From Zoroaster sp. YZ-2022 (lineage: Eukaryota; Echinodermata; Asteroidea; Forcipulatida; Zoroasteridae): 64,000 nucleotides of DNA. Location: NCBI GenBank assembly GCA_029582265.1, contig JAQQFT010000023.1, positions 3,373,071 through 3,437,070 on the forward strand. Reading direction: 5' to 3'. The position numbers and the translations under genes were made by a program. Under the pieces are notes generated by a model. That model searched no databases, had not been told where the DNA came from, and worked only from the letters and a program-made list of their open reading frames with translations. This document shows, piece after piece, positions 32,601 through 43,679 of this stretch; position 1 is the first letter of the stretch, and every line of letters starts with the position of its first letter.

Positions 32601-35600
32601 CAACCGAAAGAGGGCGCCTTTAAAACGGTGAAACAGCCGTGCAAAGCCCACGGTGTTTCTTCGACAAGTTTTCAACGCAAATTGGATAGAGGTGTTCCCG
32701 TACCACCAACGGGGTGGGTGTTACGTCTACTATAGGTAGTCCTCCAGCCCGAAATAGGAAAAATTTCACCGGCTAGCGGACGGGCTGGGGGATGGCGGTC
32801 GGCCCCGCCGCCAGCTGGGAGACATCAGGGAAAGGCCCCTCGGGACCGCGAGCCAGCGTGCAGGGACTCGTCCTTCGGCTGGGAGCCACGGCCGAGCCGG
32901 GGCCCGAACCCTTGTGTTTCTTCGACAAGTTTTCAACGCAAATTGGATAGAGGTGTTCCGTACTACCAACGGGGTGGGTGTTACGTCTACTATAGGGGTA
33001 GGGTTCTCAGCCCGAAATAGCAAAAAAATTTCACCGGCCAGCGGACGGGACCCAACTCTGGGACGGCTCGAGGGGATGGCGGTCAGCCCCGCCGCCAGCT
33101 GGGAGACATCGGGAAGGCCCCCTCGGTGTCCTCCAGTAGCAGCAGGGCGCCGGCTCGGGGCCCGCCGTGGCTCCCGGCCGAGAGGACGAGTCCCTGCACG
33201 CTGGTTTGCGGTCCCCGCAGACGGGTCGACCCGAACGCAGCGGGGGCACTGCCTGTGCCCTCGGGCGAGAGGAGTCCTTGTACGCTGGCCTGCTGTCCCA
33301 CAGGCAGGTCGACCTCAAGTCGGAGTCCGAGGGGCGACCGAGGAGCACGGCGGTGCCCGCTGCTGCGTTCAGGTCGACCCGTCTGCGGGGACCGCGAGCC
33401 AGCGTGCAGGGGCCCTCCTCTCGGCCGGGGAGCCACGGCCGGAGACGCCCCGAACCCCACGGTGTTTCTTCGACAAGTTTTGACGCAAAAATGAGGTGTT
33501 CGGTACTACCAACGGGGGTCGGTGTGCGTCTACTATAGGGGTGGGTCCTCGAGCCCAAAATCGGAAAATCAGAGTCCAGCGGATGGGACCCGACTCTGGG
33601 ACGGGCTCGAGGGGATGGCGGTCGGCCCCGCCGCCAGCTGGGAGGCCGTCGGGAGGCCCCCGGTGTCCTCCAGTAGCAGCGGCCGCCGGCTCGCGCCCCG
33701 CCGTTGCTCCGGCCGAGAGTAGAGTCCCTGCACGCTGGCGCGCGGTCCCCGCAGACAGGTCGACCCAAAACGCAGCGGGCACCGCCTATGCTCCTCCGGC
33801 GAAAGGACGGAGTCCTGCACGCTGGCCGCGCGCTGTCCCCGCAGACGGGGGACCCGAAGTCGGGTGAGGAACGAGGCGACCTCGCCGGGGCAGGCGGTGC
33901 CCGCTCCTGCGTTCGGGTCTGCGGGGACCAGCGTGCGAGGGACCTCCCTCTGGGCCGAACCCGGCCCGGCGAGCTGGGGCCCGAACCCACGGTGTTTCTT
34001 CGACAAGTTTTCAACGCAAAATTGATAGAGGTGTTCCGTACGACCAAGGGGTGGGTGTTACGTCTACTATAGGGGGGTAGGTAGTCCTCGAGCCCGAAAT
34101 AGGGAAAATTTCACCGGCCAGCGGACGGGACCCAACCCTGGGACGGCTCGCGAGGGGATGGCGGTCGCCCCTGCCGCCAGCTGGGAGCCGTCGGAAAGGC
34201 CCCTCGGTGTCCTCCAGTAGCAGCGGCCGCCGGCTGGCCGGGCCGCCGTTGCTCCGGCCGAGAGGACGAGTCCCCGCACGCTGGCTCGCGGTCCCCGCGC
34301 AGAGCGGTCGACCCAAACGCAGCAGCGGGCGGAACTTACGCCCGTGCTCCTCCGGCGAAAGACGACGGTCCCTGCACGCTGAGTTTTCCGCGGTCCCCCG
34401 CAGCATCGGCGTCGACCGTCGAGAAGTCCGAGGGCGACCTCTCGCCGAAAGAACTGAGTACGTGGTGCCCGCTGCTGCATTCGGTTCAACCCGACCTGTC
34501 TGCGGGGACCGCGAGCGTCTTGTAGGGACTGAGACTCCCCGGTCGAGGAGCCACACGGCCGGCTCGAGCCGGCGACCGAACCTCACGGTCTTTCTTCCAC
34601 AAGTTTTTTCAACGTAAAATTGGATGAAGAGTGTTCCGTACTACCAGGGGTGGGTTGCGCATCTACTATAGGGGGGTAGGTAGTCCTCGATCCGAAAATA
34701 GGCAAAATTTCACCCGGCCAGCGGATGGGACCAAACTCTGGGACGGGCTCGAGGCGATGATGGCGGTCATTGCCCCCCGCCGCCAGCTGGAAGACGTCGG
34801 GAAGGCCCCTCGCGTGTCCACTTAGCAGTAGCGGCGAGGCGCCGCCGCTCGCTCGCTCTCCCCGTCGTGGCTCCCGGCAGAGGACGAGTCCCTGCACGCT
34901 GGTTCGCGGTCCCCGCAGACGCGTCGACGCGAACGCGGCAACCCGCGGGCACCGCCCGTGCTCCTCCGGCGAAAGGACGAGTCCCCGAGTCCCGCGTTGG
35001 CCCGCTGTCCCGCGCAGCACGGACAGGGCCGACCCGAAGTCGGAGGAACGAGGGGCGCACCTTCTCGCCCGGGCGAGCACGGGTGGTGCCTGCTGCTGCG
35101 TTCAGATCGACCCGTCTGCGAGGGACCGCGACAGCAGGGGACTCGTCCTTCGAGAACCGGTTGCCACGGCTCCAGCTGGCCCCAAAACCCCACGGTGTTT
35201 CTTCGACCGATGCGTGTTTCAACGCACCCGGATTGAGGTGAAGAGGTTCCGGACCACCATGACGGGTGGTTACGTCTACAGTCTATGGGGTGGGTGGTCA
35301 GGCAGGGGGTAGTCCGAGCCAGGAAATAGGGGTAGGTCCCGAGTCCTCAGGCGTGCAAATGGGAGGAAAATTTCACCGGCCAGCGGACGGGACTCAACTG
35401 GGACCCGAAACCTTGGTGGCGGTGTTCCCGCGCCGCGCCGCTGGGAGACGTCGGAAGGCCCGAGGAGGCCCTCCGGTGTCAACCCAGTAGCAGCGAACAG
35501 CTCGGTCCTCTGCCGCTGTGGCTCCCAGAGGAGAGGACAGTCCTTCGCGCTGCACGCTTGTTCGCGATCCTGCGCAGGCGGGTCGACGAACGCAACGGCA

Positions 35601-36750
35601 GCGGCAGCAACGCCCTGTGCTCCCGGCGAAGGTTAACCCTGCGGGCCGCTGGCCCTTTGGGTCGACCCGCAGACGGTCGACCAGTCGGTCGAGGGGCGAC
35701 CTCTCGCCCGAGGAGCACGGGGGGTGCCCGCTGCATTTCAGGTTCGACTCCATCTGCGGGGACCGCTGAGCAGGCGTAGGGGACATCCTCACCACGGTTT
35801 ACCCGAGAACTTCCCGGCGACCCGAACCTCACGGTTCTTTCTTCCCAAAAGTTTTCAACGCGTGAATGAATTGGATAGAGGTGTTCCGTACTACCAACAG
35901 GGGTGGGTGTACATGTCTCACTGGGGATAGGGGGTGGTCGTCCCCTCATCCCGAAATAGGCAAAATTACCACCCGGCCAGCGGATGGGACCCAACTCTGG
36001 GACGGAAGCTCCGAGGCGGATGGCGGTCGGTCCCCGCCGCCGCCAGCGCTGGGAGACGTCGGAAGGCCCCCTCGGTGTCCTCCAGTAACGGCGCAGCGGC
36101 GCCGGCTCGGTCCCCGTCGTGGCTCCCGACAGAGGACGAGTCCCTGCACGCTGGTCTGCGTGTCCCTGCAGAGCGCGTCGACCTGAACAGCAGCGCGCGG
36201 CACCGCCTGTGCCCTCGGAATTCGGAAGGAGGAGTAGTCCCTGCACGCTGGCCCGCTGTCCCCGCAGACGGATCGACGGTCCGAAGTCGAAGTCCGAGGG
36301 GCGACCTCCTCGCCCGAGGGAGCTCGGGGGGTGCCACTGCTGCATTCGGGTCGACCCGTCTGCGGGTACCAAAAGAGCCAGCGTGCAGGGACTCGTCCTC
36401 TCGCGGGGAGCACGCTGAGCCTTGGCTAGCCTGAACCCCACGGTGCTTCTTCTTCGTTTTCAAGTTTCAACACCAAATTGGATAGAGGTGTTCCACATTA
36501 CTACCAAAGGGTGGGTGTTAAAGCGTCTACTAGGGGTAGGTAGTCCTCCGAGCCTGAAATAGAAGAATTTCACCGTCAGCGGACGGGGACTAACTCTGGG
36601 GCGGCCTGAGGGGATGGGCGGTCGGCCCCCGCCGCCAGCGCTGGGGAGACGTCGGGAAGGGCCGGCTCGGTGTAACACTCCGAAGTAGCAGCAGGATGCC
36701 GGCTCCGGGCCCCACGGCTGTTTCAACGCTAAAAGTGCGCCCTCTGTTGG
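32601..36750 (+). mobile_element. Foldback-type element carrying GC-rich satellite array 2
   Basis: The block is bounded by inverted repeats: AGAGGGCGCC...GGTGAAACAGCCGTG at about 32609-32641 and CACGGCTGTTTCAACGCTAA...GCGCCCTCTGTTGG at 36713-36750. Between them are eight forward copies of the same unit as array 1, with junction segments near 32660, 32920, 33465, 33995, 34590, 35200, 35850 and 36450. Copies carry many one-base indels, far more than array 1. The shared satellite and terminal repeats suggest one family of large foldback elements without protein-coding capacity. All long open frames here are composition artefacts. Confidence 0.8.
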
Positions 36751-37874
36751 TGAATCTAAATCCAGCTCTTTCGTGCTATTATGTATGCACGTTTGAATTT
36801 ATCGTTTACGCTTCGGAAATGCAATTGACTCGGCTATCGTGGTCCCTGAAAAATGTATATTTCTCGATCAATCGTTTCGCATAATGTATTGTGATTGATT
36901 AAAACCTTTTTAGGTTCTTTTTATGTCAGCATAATCTATTTATTCTGAAAAGGTCACTAGCAATAGCTCTTTTCGAGGTCGTTAAATCGATTAACTGCCA
37001 CATGTTTCAACAGTTGGGTGCATGCACGACCTGCGGAGAAAATAACTTTCACAAAAGCGAGTTTTTCACTATTTTCTGAATTTTCCTATCACCAGTGGAT
37101 GTTTCTATCGTTGAAAACAGGCATTATTATGCACACTTAATTGGAGGTAAGATCTGGGCAATGACAAATTTACGAGGAATCTTTGATTTAAAAATAAGCA
37201 TTTTAACCGGCTTCAGACATGTCAGATGTCTTGTAACGCGTTAGCTGGGATGCATACAGCATGCGTATAGGTTGATGACAGTGCAGCTTCAGTAATGCGT
37301 ACGGTATGGGCGCCAGTGAATGGTACTCAGTACTTTAAACGTTGGGACTAATTTAGTGGGTACCCGGTTTTATGTAAACAATGTATGCTTACGATGGGTT
37401 TTTCCTCCATGGACTCTTTATGAAATACGTTTAGTGGTAAATAGTCTGTAACGTTAGGAGAAATTGAAGCCCTGTGGGAGCATGAGTACAATTAGTTGAA
37501 TTTAAAAAAAAGATGCTTAACGTTAGATGTTTATCAATAGGATGTAATTATATAATATCTAATGTTAGCTCTGTGAAATTAAATAATTGATTAATTTAAA
37601 CAAACAAATAGTCTGAACAGTGACGAACAACAATGTTTAAGGGCTGAAAACAATTAAAAACATTAGTACAGCTGGACATGTCGACTAATGTCATGCATGT
37701 ATAATACATGCAGGTACTTTGTAAATTATGTATTTCACAATATTCTCCGACAAGTCAGAGTTTATTAGCAAAATTTACATTTTAAATAATTTTGGTTGAC
37801 ACTAATAATATTTACAACAACAATCATGACATTTAGGAAAGCTTCTTGTAGCTTTTGCATGAGTGAAGAAGAGG
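36751..37874. other. Spacer, no supported gene
   Basis: AT-rich unique-looking sequence lies between the satellite element and a small MITE. No coding, RNA or repeat feature could be supported. Confidence 0.4.
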
Positions 37875-38064
37875 CAAGTAAGACTAGATTGCGGTAGACA
37901 CCATTGTCGTGAAATACTCTAGTGAGTAGTAATTAGTTCCCAGTGAAAAGAACTAGAGAGTTACTAACTTGACATTCTCGATCAGTTAATGCTCTGATCG
38001 TCCTCCAGGATTTACTACTCAATAGAGAATTTCACGATTGTTGTCACCGTAATTAGTCTTACTT
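37875..38064. mobile_element. Small foldback MITE, about 190 bp
   Basis: AAGTAAGACTAG at the left is mirrored by AATTAGTCTTACTT at the right. Inner blocks TCGTGAAATACTCTAGTGAGTA and TACTCAATAGAGAATTTCACGA are also mirrored. Inverted arms of about 55 bp surround a spacer of about 75 bp. There is no coding capacity. Confidence 0.65.
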
Positions 38065-39295
38065 AATCATGGAAATTTGAACAAATATCATTTATGAGTA
38101 CTTTTCAGAATTTGTGATCACATGAAATCATGAAATGGTTTTGAATACAACAAAATAAAACATGCTTATTTTTGAGTTTAATTTTTCTTTTCACAGACTG
38201 ATCTTCCTAGATGGAACTCCCTCACATTCTGGTGTGGCGATGGTTTTGATCACTGTGGGGAACATTGCAAACAGTGAGGATTGAAGCTGCAGTAAGGTAA
38301 GAGTTATGTCATATTAGGAAACAGTCCGATAACAATGGGTTAGAAATGAACAGATTCTTTTACAGATATTTTATTGTTTTAAGTAGCAAACTCTTTGTAT
38401 GTGTAAAACTGTATCATGACATTGCTGGCAAAAGGGGAAAGTTACAAATAATGGTAAATCTAAAAACCTAAAAATCAATCATCCTGAGAAATGATTTGGT
38501 TTTCATGTTAGAGAAAAGAGAATCGTTGTCAAAAACGGAAAAAAACATGTAACAGTTTTTGTTTATATTTTTACAAGGATGTGTTAGTACCATATACCAA
38601 TGACTTGTACATTCCCTTTATTTTTATATTGCATTTTTTAGATACGTGGACCCCAAATGTAGAGTAAATAGGGCTCCTGAACTATTTGACCAATAGAAAG
38701 ATTTTCTAGAGATTTGATGTAACAATGAAAAACACAAATAATACACGTGTAGTAGCATCCCATGTGTATGTATACGTACATGTACATATGTGTAAAACAA
38801 TGTTTTTCTTATTTTTGACAGATCTTGTATGCATGCCCTTATTCCTGGTATTGTGGTGGTGTGATGGCACTGCATGATGCTTTAACAACTTTTGCAGAGG
38901 ATCTTTCATTCCGTGAACTTCACGTCCTGCCATGTTGAATTCAGTATGTACCAGCTTGCCACCTTACGCACACCTCCAGTAGACCAATTTCTACTTTATA
39001 CATATACGTGTAGATGTAGCTAATGGGCCGATGTTGATTCCAGGAGAAACTTCAGGTAAATTCCAGTAAATCAGGAGTACAATGTCTGCATCAAAACACC
39101 ATGGAGGTCAAGGAGTTTGAACAATTGTAATATCTTTGAGTGCATAGGAAAAACTGAACAATATCCGTTGCCTTATTGCGCCCAGGAGATTTCTGTGTAA
39201 AGAGGATGTGAATGATAAATCTGATGTCGCGTGCGACATCTGCAAACATTTGAACTAAACCTGTCCAAAATCAGGTGCAATATGACGCTTCAAGG
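38065..39295. other. Spacer, no supported gene
   Basis: Intergenic-type sequence with a GTATGTATACGTACATGTAC stretch near 38765. Minus-strand open frames here (38624-38933) have no support. Confidence 0.4.
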
Positions 39296-41420
39296 TTAAC
39301 CCTTTCGACTCCCATTGAGCCAGAATTGGCACAAATATGTTAATGCACCTCCTCGCACCACGGTGCCAATTTGCACGAACATTTTCAACGCCTTAGCACA
39401 CCGATGTGCCATTTGGAACAATCCTAAACCGCAAAAAGGGTTTCTAAAAGCATAATGAGCCCCCTCCAGTTGAGCACACCTTTCTGATTGGTAGCTCGAT
39501 GGCGCAGCGAACATCTTTTGATATATTGTATTTGAGGCTGGGAATAAGCAGCTTGTTCATTTTCCTGCGCGATCTCCGGGGTGGTGGGTACTGTGATGCA
39601 AGTCGACAAAACACATGAGTATCATGGAAGATGATGAATTATTGCATCTAATTGTTAGCGGATAGTGATCTCCGAAAATGTCGTCTGAAACTAGCGACGC
39701 GCAGTCACCGAGACAGACGACAGTGAAGACAGACAGTGAAGACGACTGTAATTGTACCGGTTCTCGGTAAACTTAAAGTCGTTATAGGTCAGAAGAAGCG
39801 CAAAAGGCTTAAGCCCGATTTTCGGCGTGGATGGAGGAAGCTGGACCAACGATGAGCGTCAAAATGCACCTGCATACAGGTAGGCAACCTACATGTACTA
39901 AATGATCATGAACACATTGATTCATTAGTTGGCAAGAATTGAGAAGTTGACCATTGCTCCCCACCCTTTATATTGCTTGCATCTTTTCTGAGCTAAAGCG
40001 AAATGAAAGTTTCACACAGAATCAATGTCATGCCATATTTTTTCGAGGAAATGAAACATCTGATGTTGAATTGGTAAAATAAGCAAAACAATGCGGAAGA
40101 AAATAAAAAGGTGCATCACTTGACCATTTAAAAATACGGTCACACCACTAATTCATGGGGCGGAGATCCCGGGGGTGATGAGGATATATTATCCCCCACT
40201 TTTTGTCCAGGGGAGGATGACCAATAGAATCATTCCCCAAATTTTGCACATGTTTAGAGCTGCAACATGTAGCAATGATATGCGCTTTTTGAAGAGCGCC
40301 CTCAAGGTTCAGTAATTTCTCCCCCACCTACCGCATAATCAAAATATTCTCAAGGGTGAATTGTTTGAGGTTCACTTTTGGTCGTAATTCTAGGGGGGAA
40401 TATTGCTTGATCTCATCGCCCACACATTTGGACACAAATCTCCGCCACTGCAGTAATTACTGCCAGGAACATGGGGCAAAAAGTGGTCATGGGTCAAAGT
40501 GGCGATGGAAACTGAAATACTGTCACTGAATAGCATACCTCAGCATGTTTTTGTTGTTCTATCACAGGACACCCAGGGAGCAACTCGGTGTCTGCAAGAA
40601 TGGAGAGATTTCACGCAATGCAGATCTTCCAGCTGTTTTTCTCGCAAGCAGTGTGGGAGTTGATAGTGAGTGAACCAATCGTTATGCTGAACAGAGTCTA
40701 TCGGAGAAATCAACCAGCCACCAAAGTCAGTGGACTCCAACAACTATTCCGGAAATGATGGCCTTCGTATGGCGCTGCTGATGTGCATGGGTATAAACAG
40801 GCGGCCTCAGTACAATATGTACTGGAGCAAATGGGACATACTACACAGTGCCATCTATCCAGCAACCATGTCTCGCAACCCGATTTCAGGCAATCCTGAA
40901 TTTCTTCCATCTGGCCAACAACGAAGAAGCTCGAAAAAGTAAGGACAGCTTCTCCTGACAAGCTGGTCCAAGGTTCGCAAATTCATTCAGATGATAGTAC
41001 CCTCTTTCTTTGTCATTACAAACCTGGCCAAAACCTTTCTCCAGACGAAAACTATGATAAAATTCAAGGGAAGACTATTGTTCAAACAGTATAAGTGCCA
41101 AAAAAAGCCTGGCACCAAATGGGGTGCATCAAATGTTTTCTTCTCTGAACGGAGTTCGACACGGGTACTGCGACGTGTGCATGGCAGATTTACACAGGGT
41201 CACAATCACAGCCAGCAACAACTGCAGACTCGAGAGGACAAAGTGAAGCAGACCATCCTGCAGTTTAGAGTACCTGTACCGAGCCAAGTTGTCTTGGAAC
41301 TTTTGAACGGATTGGACAATCTGGGTCATTGCATCTTTGCAGACAATTGCGGTACACCAGTTCTTGCTCTTGTCAATAACAAGTTGACACAGCGTGATTT
41401 GGCTTTTAAATGTGGACACC
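39296..41420 (+). mobile_element. piggyBac element, 5' end and transposase remnant, cut by gap
   Basis: TTAA at 39296-39299 is followed directly by CCCTTTCGACTCCC, the classic piggyBac arrangement of a TTAA target next to an end starting CCC. Subterminal mirrored bits (TGGCACAAAT, GGTGCCAATTTGCACGAA) follow. The transposase pseudogene starts about 325 bp inside. The 3' end, expected as ...GGGTTAA, was not found. It is probably in or beyond the 500-base gap at 41421. Confidence 0.7.
39624..41420 (+). pseudogene. piggyBac-type transposase (PGBD-like), frameshifted
   Basis: The start MEDDELLHLIVS at 39624 and a following Lys/Arg-rich part (KLATRSHRDRRQ; GKLKVVIGQKKRKRLKPDF) give the N-terminus. 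A candidate intron spans 39880-40567 (GTAGGC...CACAG). The transposase domain resumes in changing frames: FFSQAVWELIVSE, TNRYAEQS, WTPTTIPEMMAF (40733 on), MGINRRPQYNMYW, MSRN, LANNEEARKSKDSF, then MIKFKGRLLFKQYKC and TKWG (41058-41130), and VVLELLNGLDNLGHCIFADN before the gap. These blocks are diagnostic of DDE_Tnp_1_7 (piggyBac cut-and-paste) transposases. The last one is near the second catalytic Asp region. Frame changes near 40640, 40780 and 40950 make it inactive. The C-terminal Cys-rich domain is not visible. Confidence 0.8.
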
Positions 41421-41920
41421 NNNNNNNNNNNNNNNNNNNNNNNNNNNNNNNNNNNNNNNNNNNNNNNNNNNNNNNNNNNNNNNNNNNNNNNNNNNNNNNN
41501 NNNNNNNNNNNNNNNNNNNNNNNNNNNNNNNNNNNNNNNNNNNNNNNNNNNNNNNNNNNNNNNNNNNNNNNNNNNNNNNNNNNNNNNNNNNNNNNNNNNN
41601 NNNNNNNNNNNNNNNNNNNNNNNNNNNNNNNNNNNNNNNNNNNNNNNNNNNNNNNNNNNNNNNNNNNNNNNNNNNNNNNNNNNNNNNNNNNNNNNNNNNN
41701 NNNNNNNNNNNNNNNNNNNNNNNNNNNNNNNNNNNNNNNNNNNNNNNNNNNNNNNNNNNNNNNNNNNNNNNNNNNNNNNNNNNNNNNNNNNNNNNNNNNN
41801 NNNNNNNNNNNNNNNNNNNNNNNNNNNNNNNNNNNNNNNNNNNNNNNNNNNNNNNNNNNNNNNNNNNNNNNNNNNNNNNNNNNNNNNNNNNNNNNNNNNN
41901 NNNNNNNNNNNNNNNNNNNN
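41421..41920. other. Assembly gap of exactly 500 N
   Basis: Exactly 500 unknown bases, the usual size of an arbitrary scaffold join. The sequence on the two sides need not be adjacent in the genome, and the right side does not continue the piggyBac frame. Confidence 0.98.
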
Positions 41921-43245
41921 CGGATGAATAGAATCGCGCAACAAAATGGCGGGGGTGGGCAAGCGTTTTTTAAAAAATCATCATTTTCAAAAATTAAAAA
42001 CATAAAAAATAAAAGAAGTTCAGAAACATCACCCCCTTCACATAATTTTATTTCAAAACTGGGTGATGTTTCCTTCAAGTATCTTCACGTGACACCAAGG
42101 AATATGTTACGAGTCTGTTACGTCTGTTCGTTTATCGTGTCCATCTTTGTCCAATCCAATGTGTTATATAGTAACACTAAGTTAAACTCTTAATTCACGA
42201 GTCAATAAATAAATTTGGTCATAGTATAATAGGGTCACTTGTTATGGTAAATAGTCACTTTAGCAAACTTTTCAAAATTTTGGGTGTTTGTGAGATCCAG
42301 GTAAAAGCCCATGAGAGAGATTTTGAGGGAAGTTAGATAGTGAGAGAGAGGGAGAACTCATATGATGATGATCGAGTAAAGACGTGACCAGTCAGGGAGT
42401 GGAGAAGTTGTGAAGAGATAGGTCGATCCGCAACCACCAGGCGAGTGGGTCAGCCACCGTAGGTTTGGGCCGGCTAACCCGCAGTTAGGTTAGGTCGATC
42501 CTGTAACCACCAGGCGAGTGGGTGCAGCCACCGTAGGTTTTAAGGGCCGGCTAACCCACAAATCAAGCCCATGGCAGAGGCCAATAGTACTATAAGCCAC
42601 TCCACTGACCAGATTCTACTCCGCAACAACATTGTGAACCAACATCGCTATAATTATACCATGACTGCTTACCCGGTGACGAAGCTGGTACCTTGTCAGA
42701 TGACACCCTATGAGACTGAATTTCATGCCTGGGTGAATTGAGTGTTTATTGTAAATAATTGTAAATAGTAATTTGTGTTAAATTAAAGTTTAATATAATA
42801 TTTGTTCCAAGTTAAAGAATTGTTTTCATTGTGTCTTATTTGTTTTGTCGCCCATAAGGAGATACGTATTGTTACAAAGTATTTTAGAACTAGTGTGATA
42901 TTGACTACTAAAGAAATTCAATATCTATATCTGTTACCTTCACATTATTTTTACGCATTTGTAACCTGATTTGTATCACATTGACTACTAAAGAAATTCA
43001 AATCTGGTATTATTTTGAATAAACCGTAGACGTCATCAGGATTAAGTGCAGTTCGTATTATAACATAATAATTATAATCATCAAAACACAACCTCTTTCC
43101 CAAAAGTATGTCCATAAAGGAGGTTCACCACATGTATTCAAATTATTGAGTTCGGAGAAAGAGTCTGCTTCAAGATCCGTTATGTTGTTAAAGGAGATGT
43201 CCTTCAATACAAAAATCAATATATGAAGATAAGTAGGATGTGAAG
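41921..43245. other. Right side of gap, spacer with a 72-bp duplication
   Basis: No gene is supported. The frame beginning at the gap edge and running to 42193 is low complexity (Lys/Ser-rich) and carries no family signature. Confidence 0.4.
42421..42559. repeat. Tandem duplication, 72-bp period, two copies
   Basis: GGTCGATCC...AACCACCAGGCGAGTGGGT...CAGCCACCGTAGGTTT...GGCCGGCTAACCC occurs at 42421 and again at 42493 with small indels. Confidence 0.85.
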
Positions 43246-43665
43246 CTTGTATATGGTGTAAGATCAGCAAGAGGAAGGTTTGTATATGGTGTAAGATCGG
43301 CGAGGGAAGGTTTGCATATGGTGTAAGATCAGTAAGAGGAAGGTTTGTATATGGTGTAAGATCAGTAAGAGGAAGGTTTGTATATGGTGTAAGATCAGTA
43401 AGAGGAAGGTTTGTATATGGTGTAAGATCAGTAAGAGGAAGGTTTGTATATTGTGTAAGATCAGTAAGAGGAAGGTTTGTATATGGTGTAAGATCAGTAA
43501 GAGGAAGGTTTGTATATGGTGTAAGATCAGACAGAGGAAGGTTTGTATATTTTGTAAGAAAAGAAAGATGAAGGTTTGTTTTTGTGTAAGATCAGTAAGA
43601 GGAAGGTTTAATATGGTGTAAGATCAGTAAGAGGAAGGTTTGATATGGTAAGATGCTAGCATCTG
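43246..43665. repeat. 33-bp satellite, about 12 copies
   Basis: The unit is GGTTTGTATATGGTGTAAGA followed by TCAGTAAGAGGAA. The central copies are nearly identical. Copies at both edges (near 43280 and 43550-43650) are more diverged or shortened, as expected for an array that expands by unequal exchange. Confidence 0.92.
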
Positions 43666-43679
43666 TAATATCTACAGAG

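Noticed and set aside
40991..42193. A 400-codon open frame spanning the gap
   Set aside because: Its centre is 500 N translated as unknown residues. Only the left part is real piggyBac coding; the right part is unrelated low-complexity sequence.
43246..43665. CRISPR-like array of regular repeats
   Set aside because: There are no unique spacers; the repeats are contiguous 33-bp tandem copies in a eukaryotic genome.
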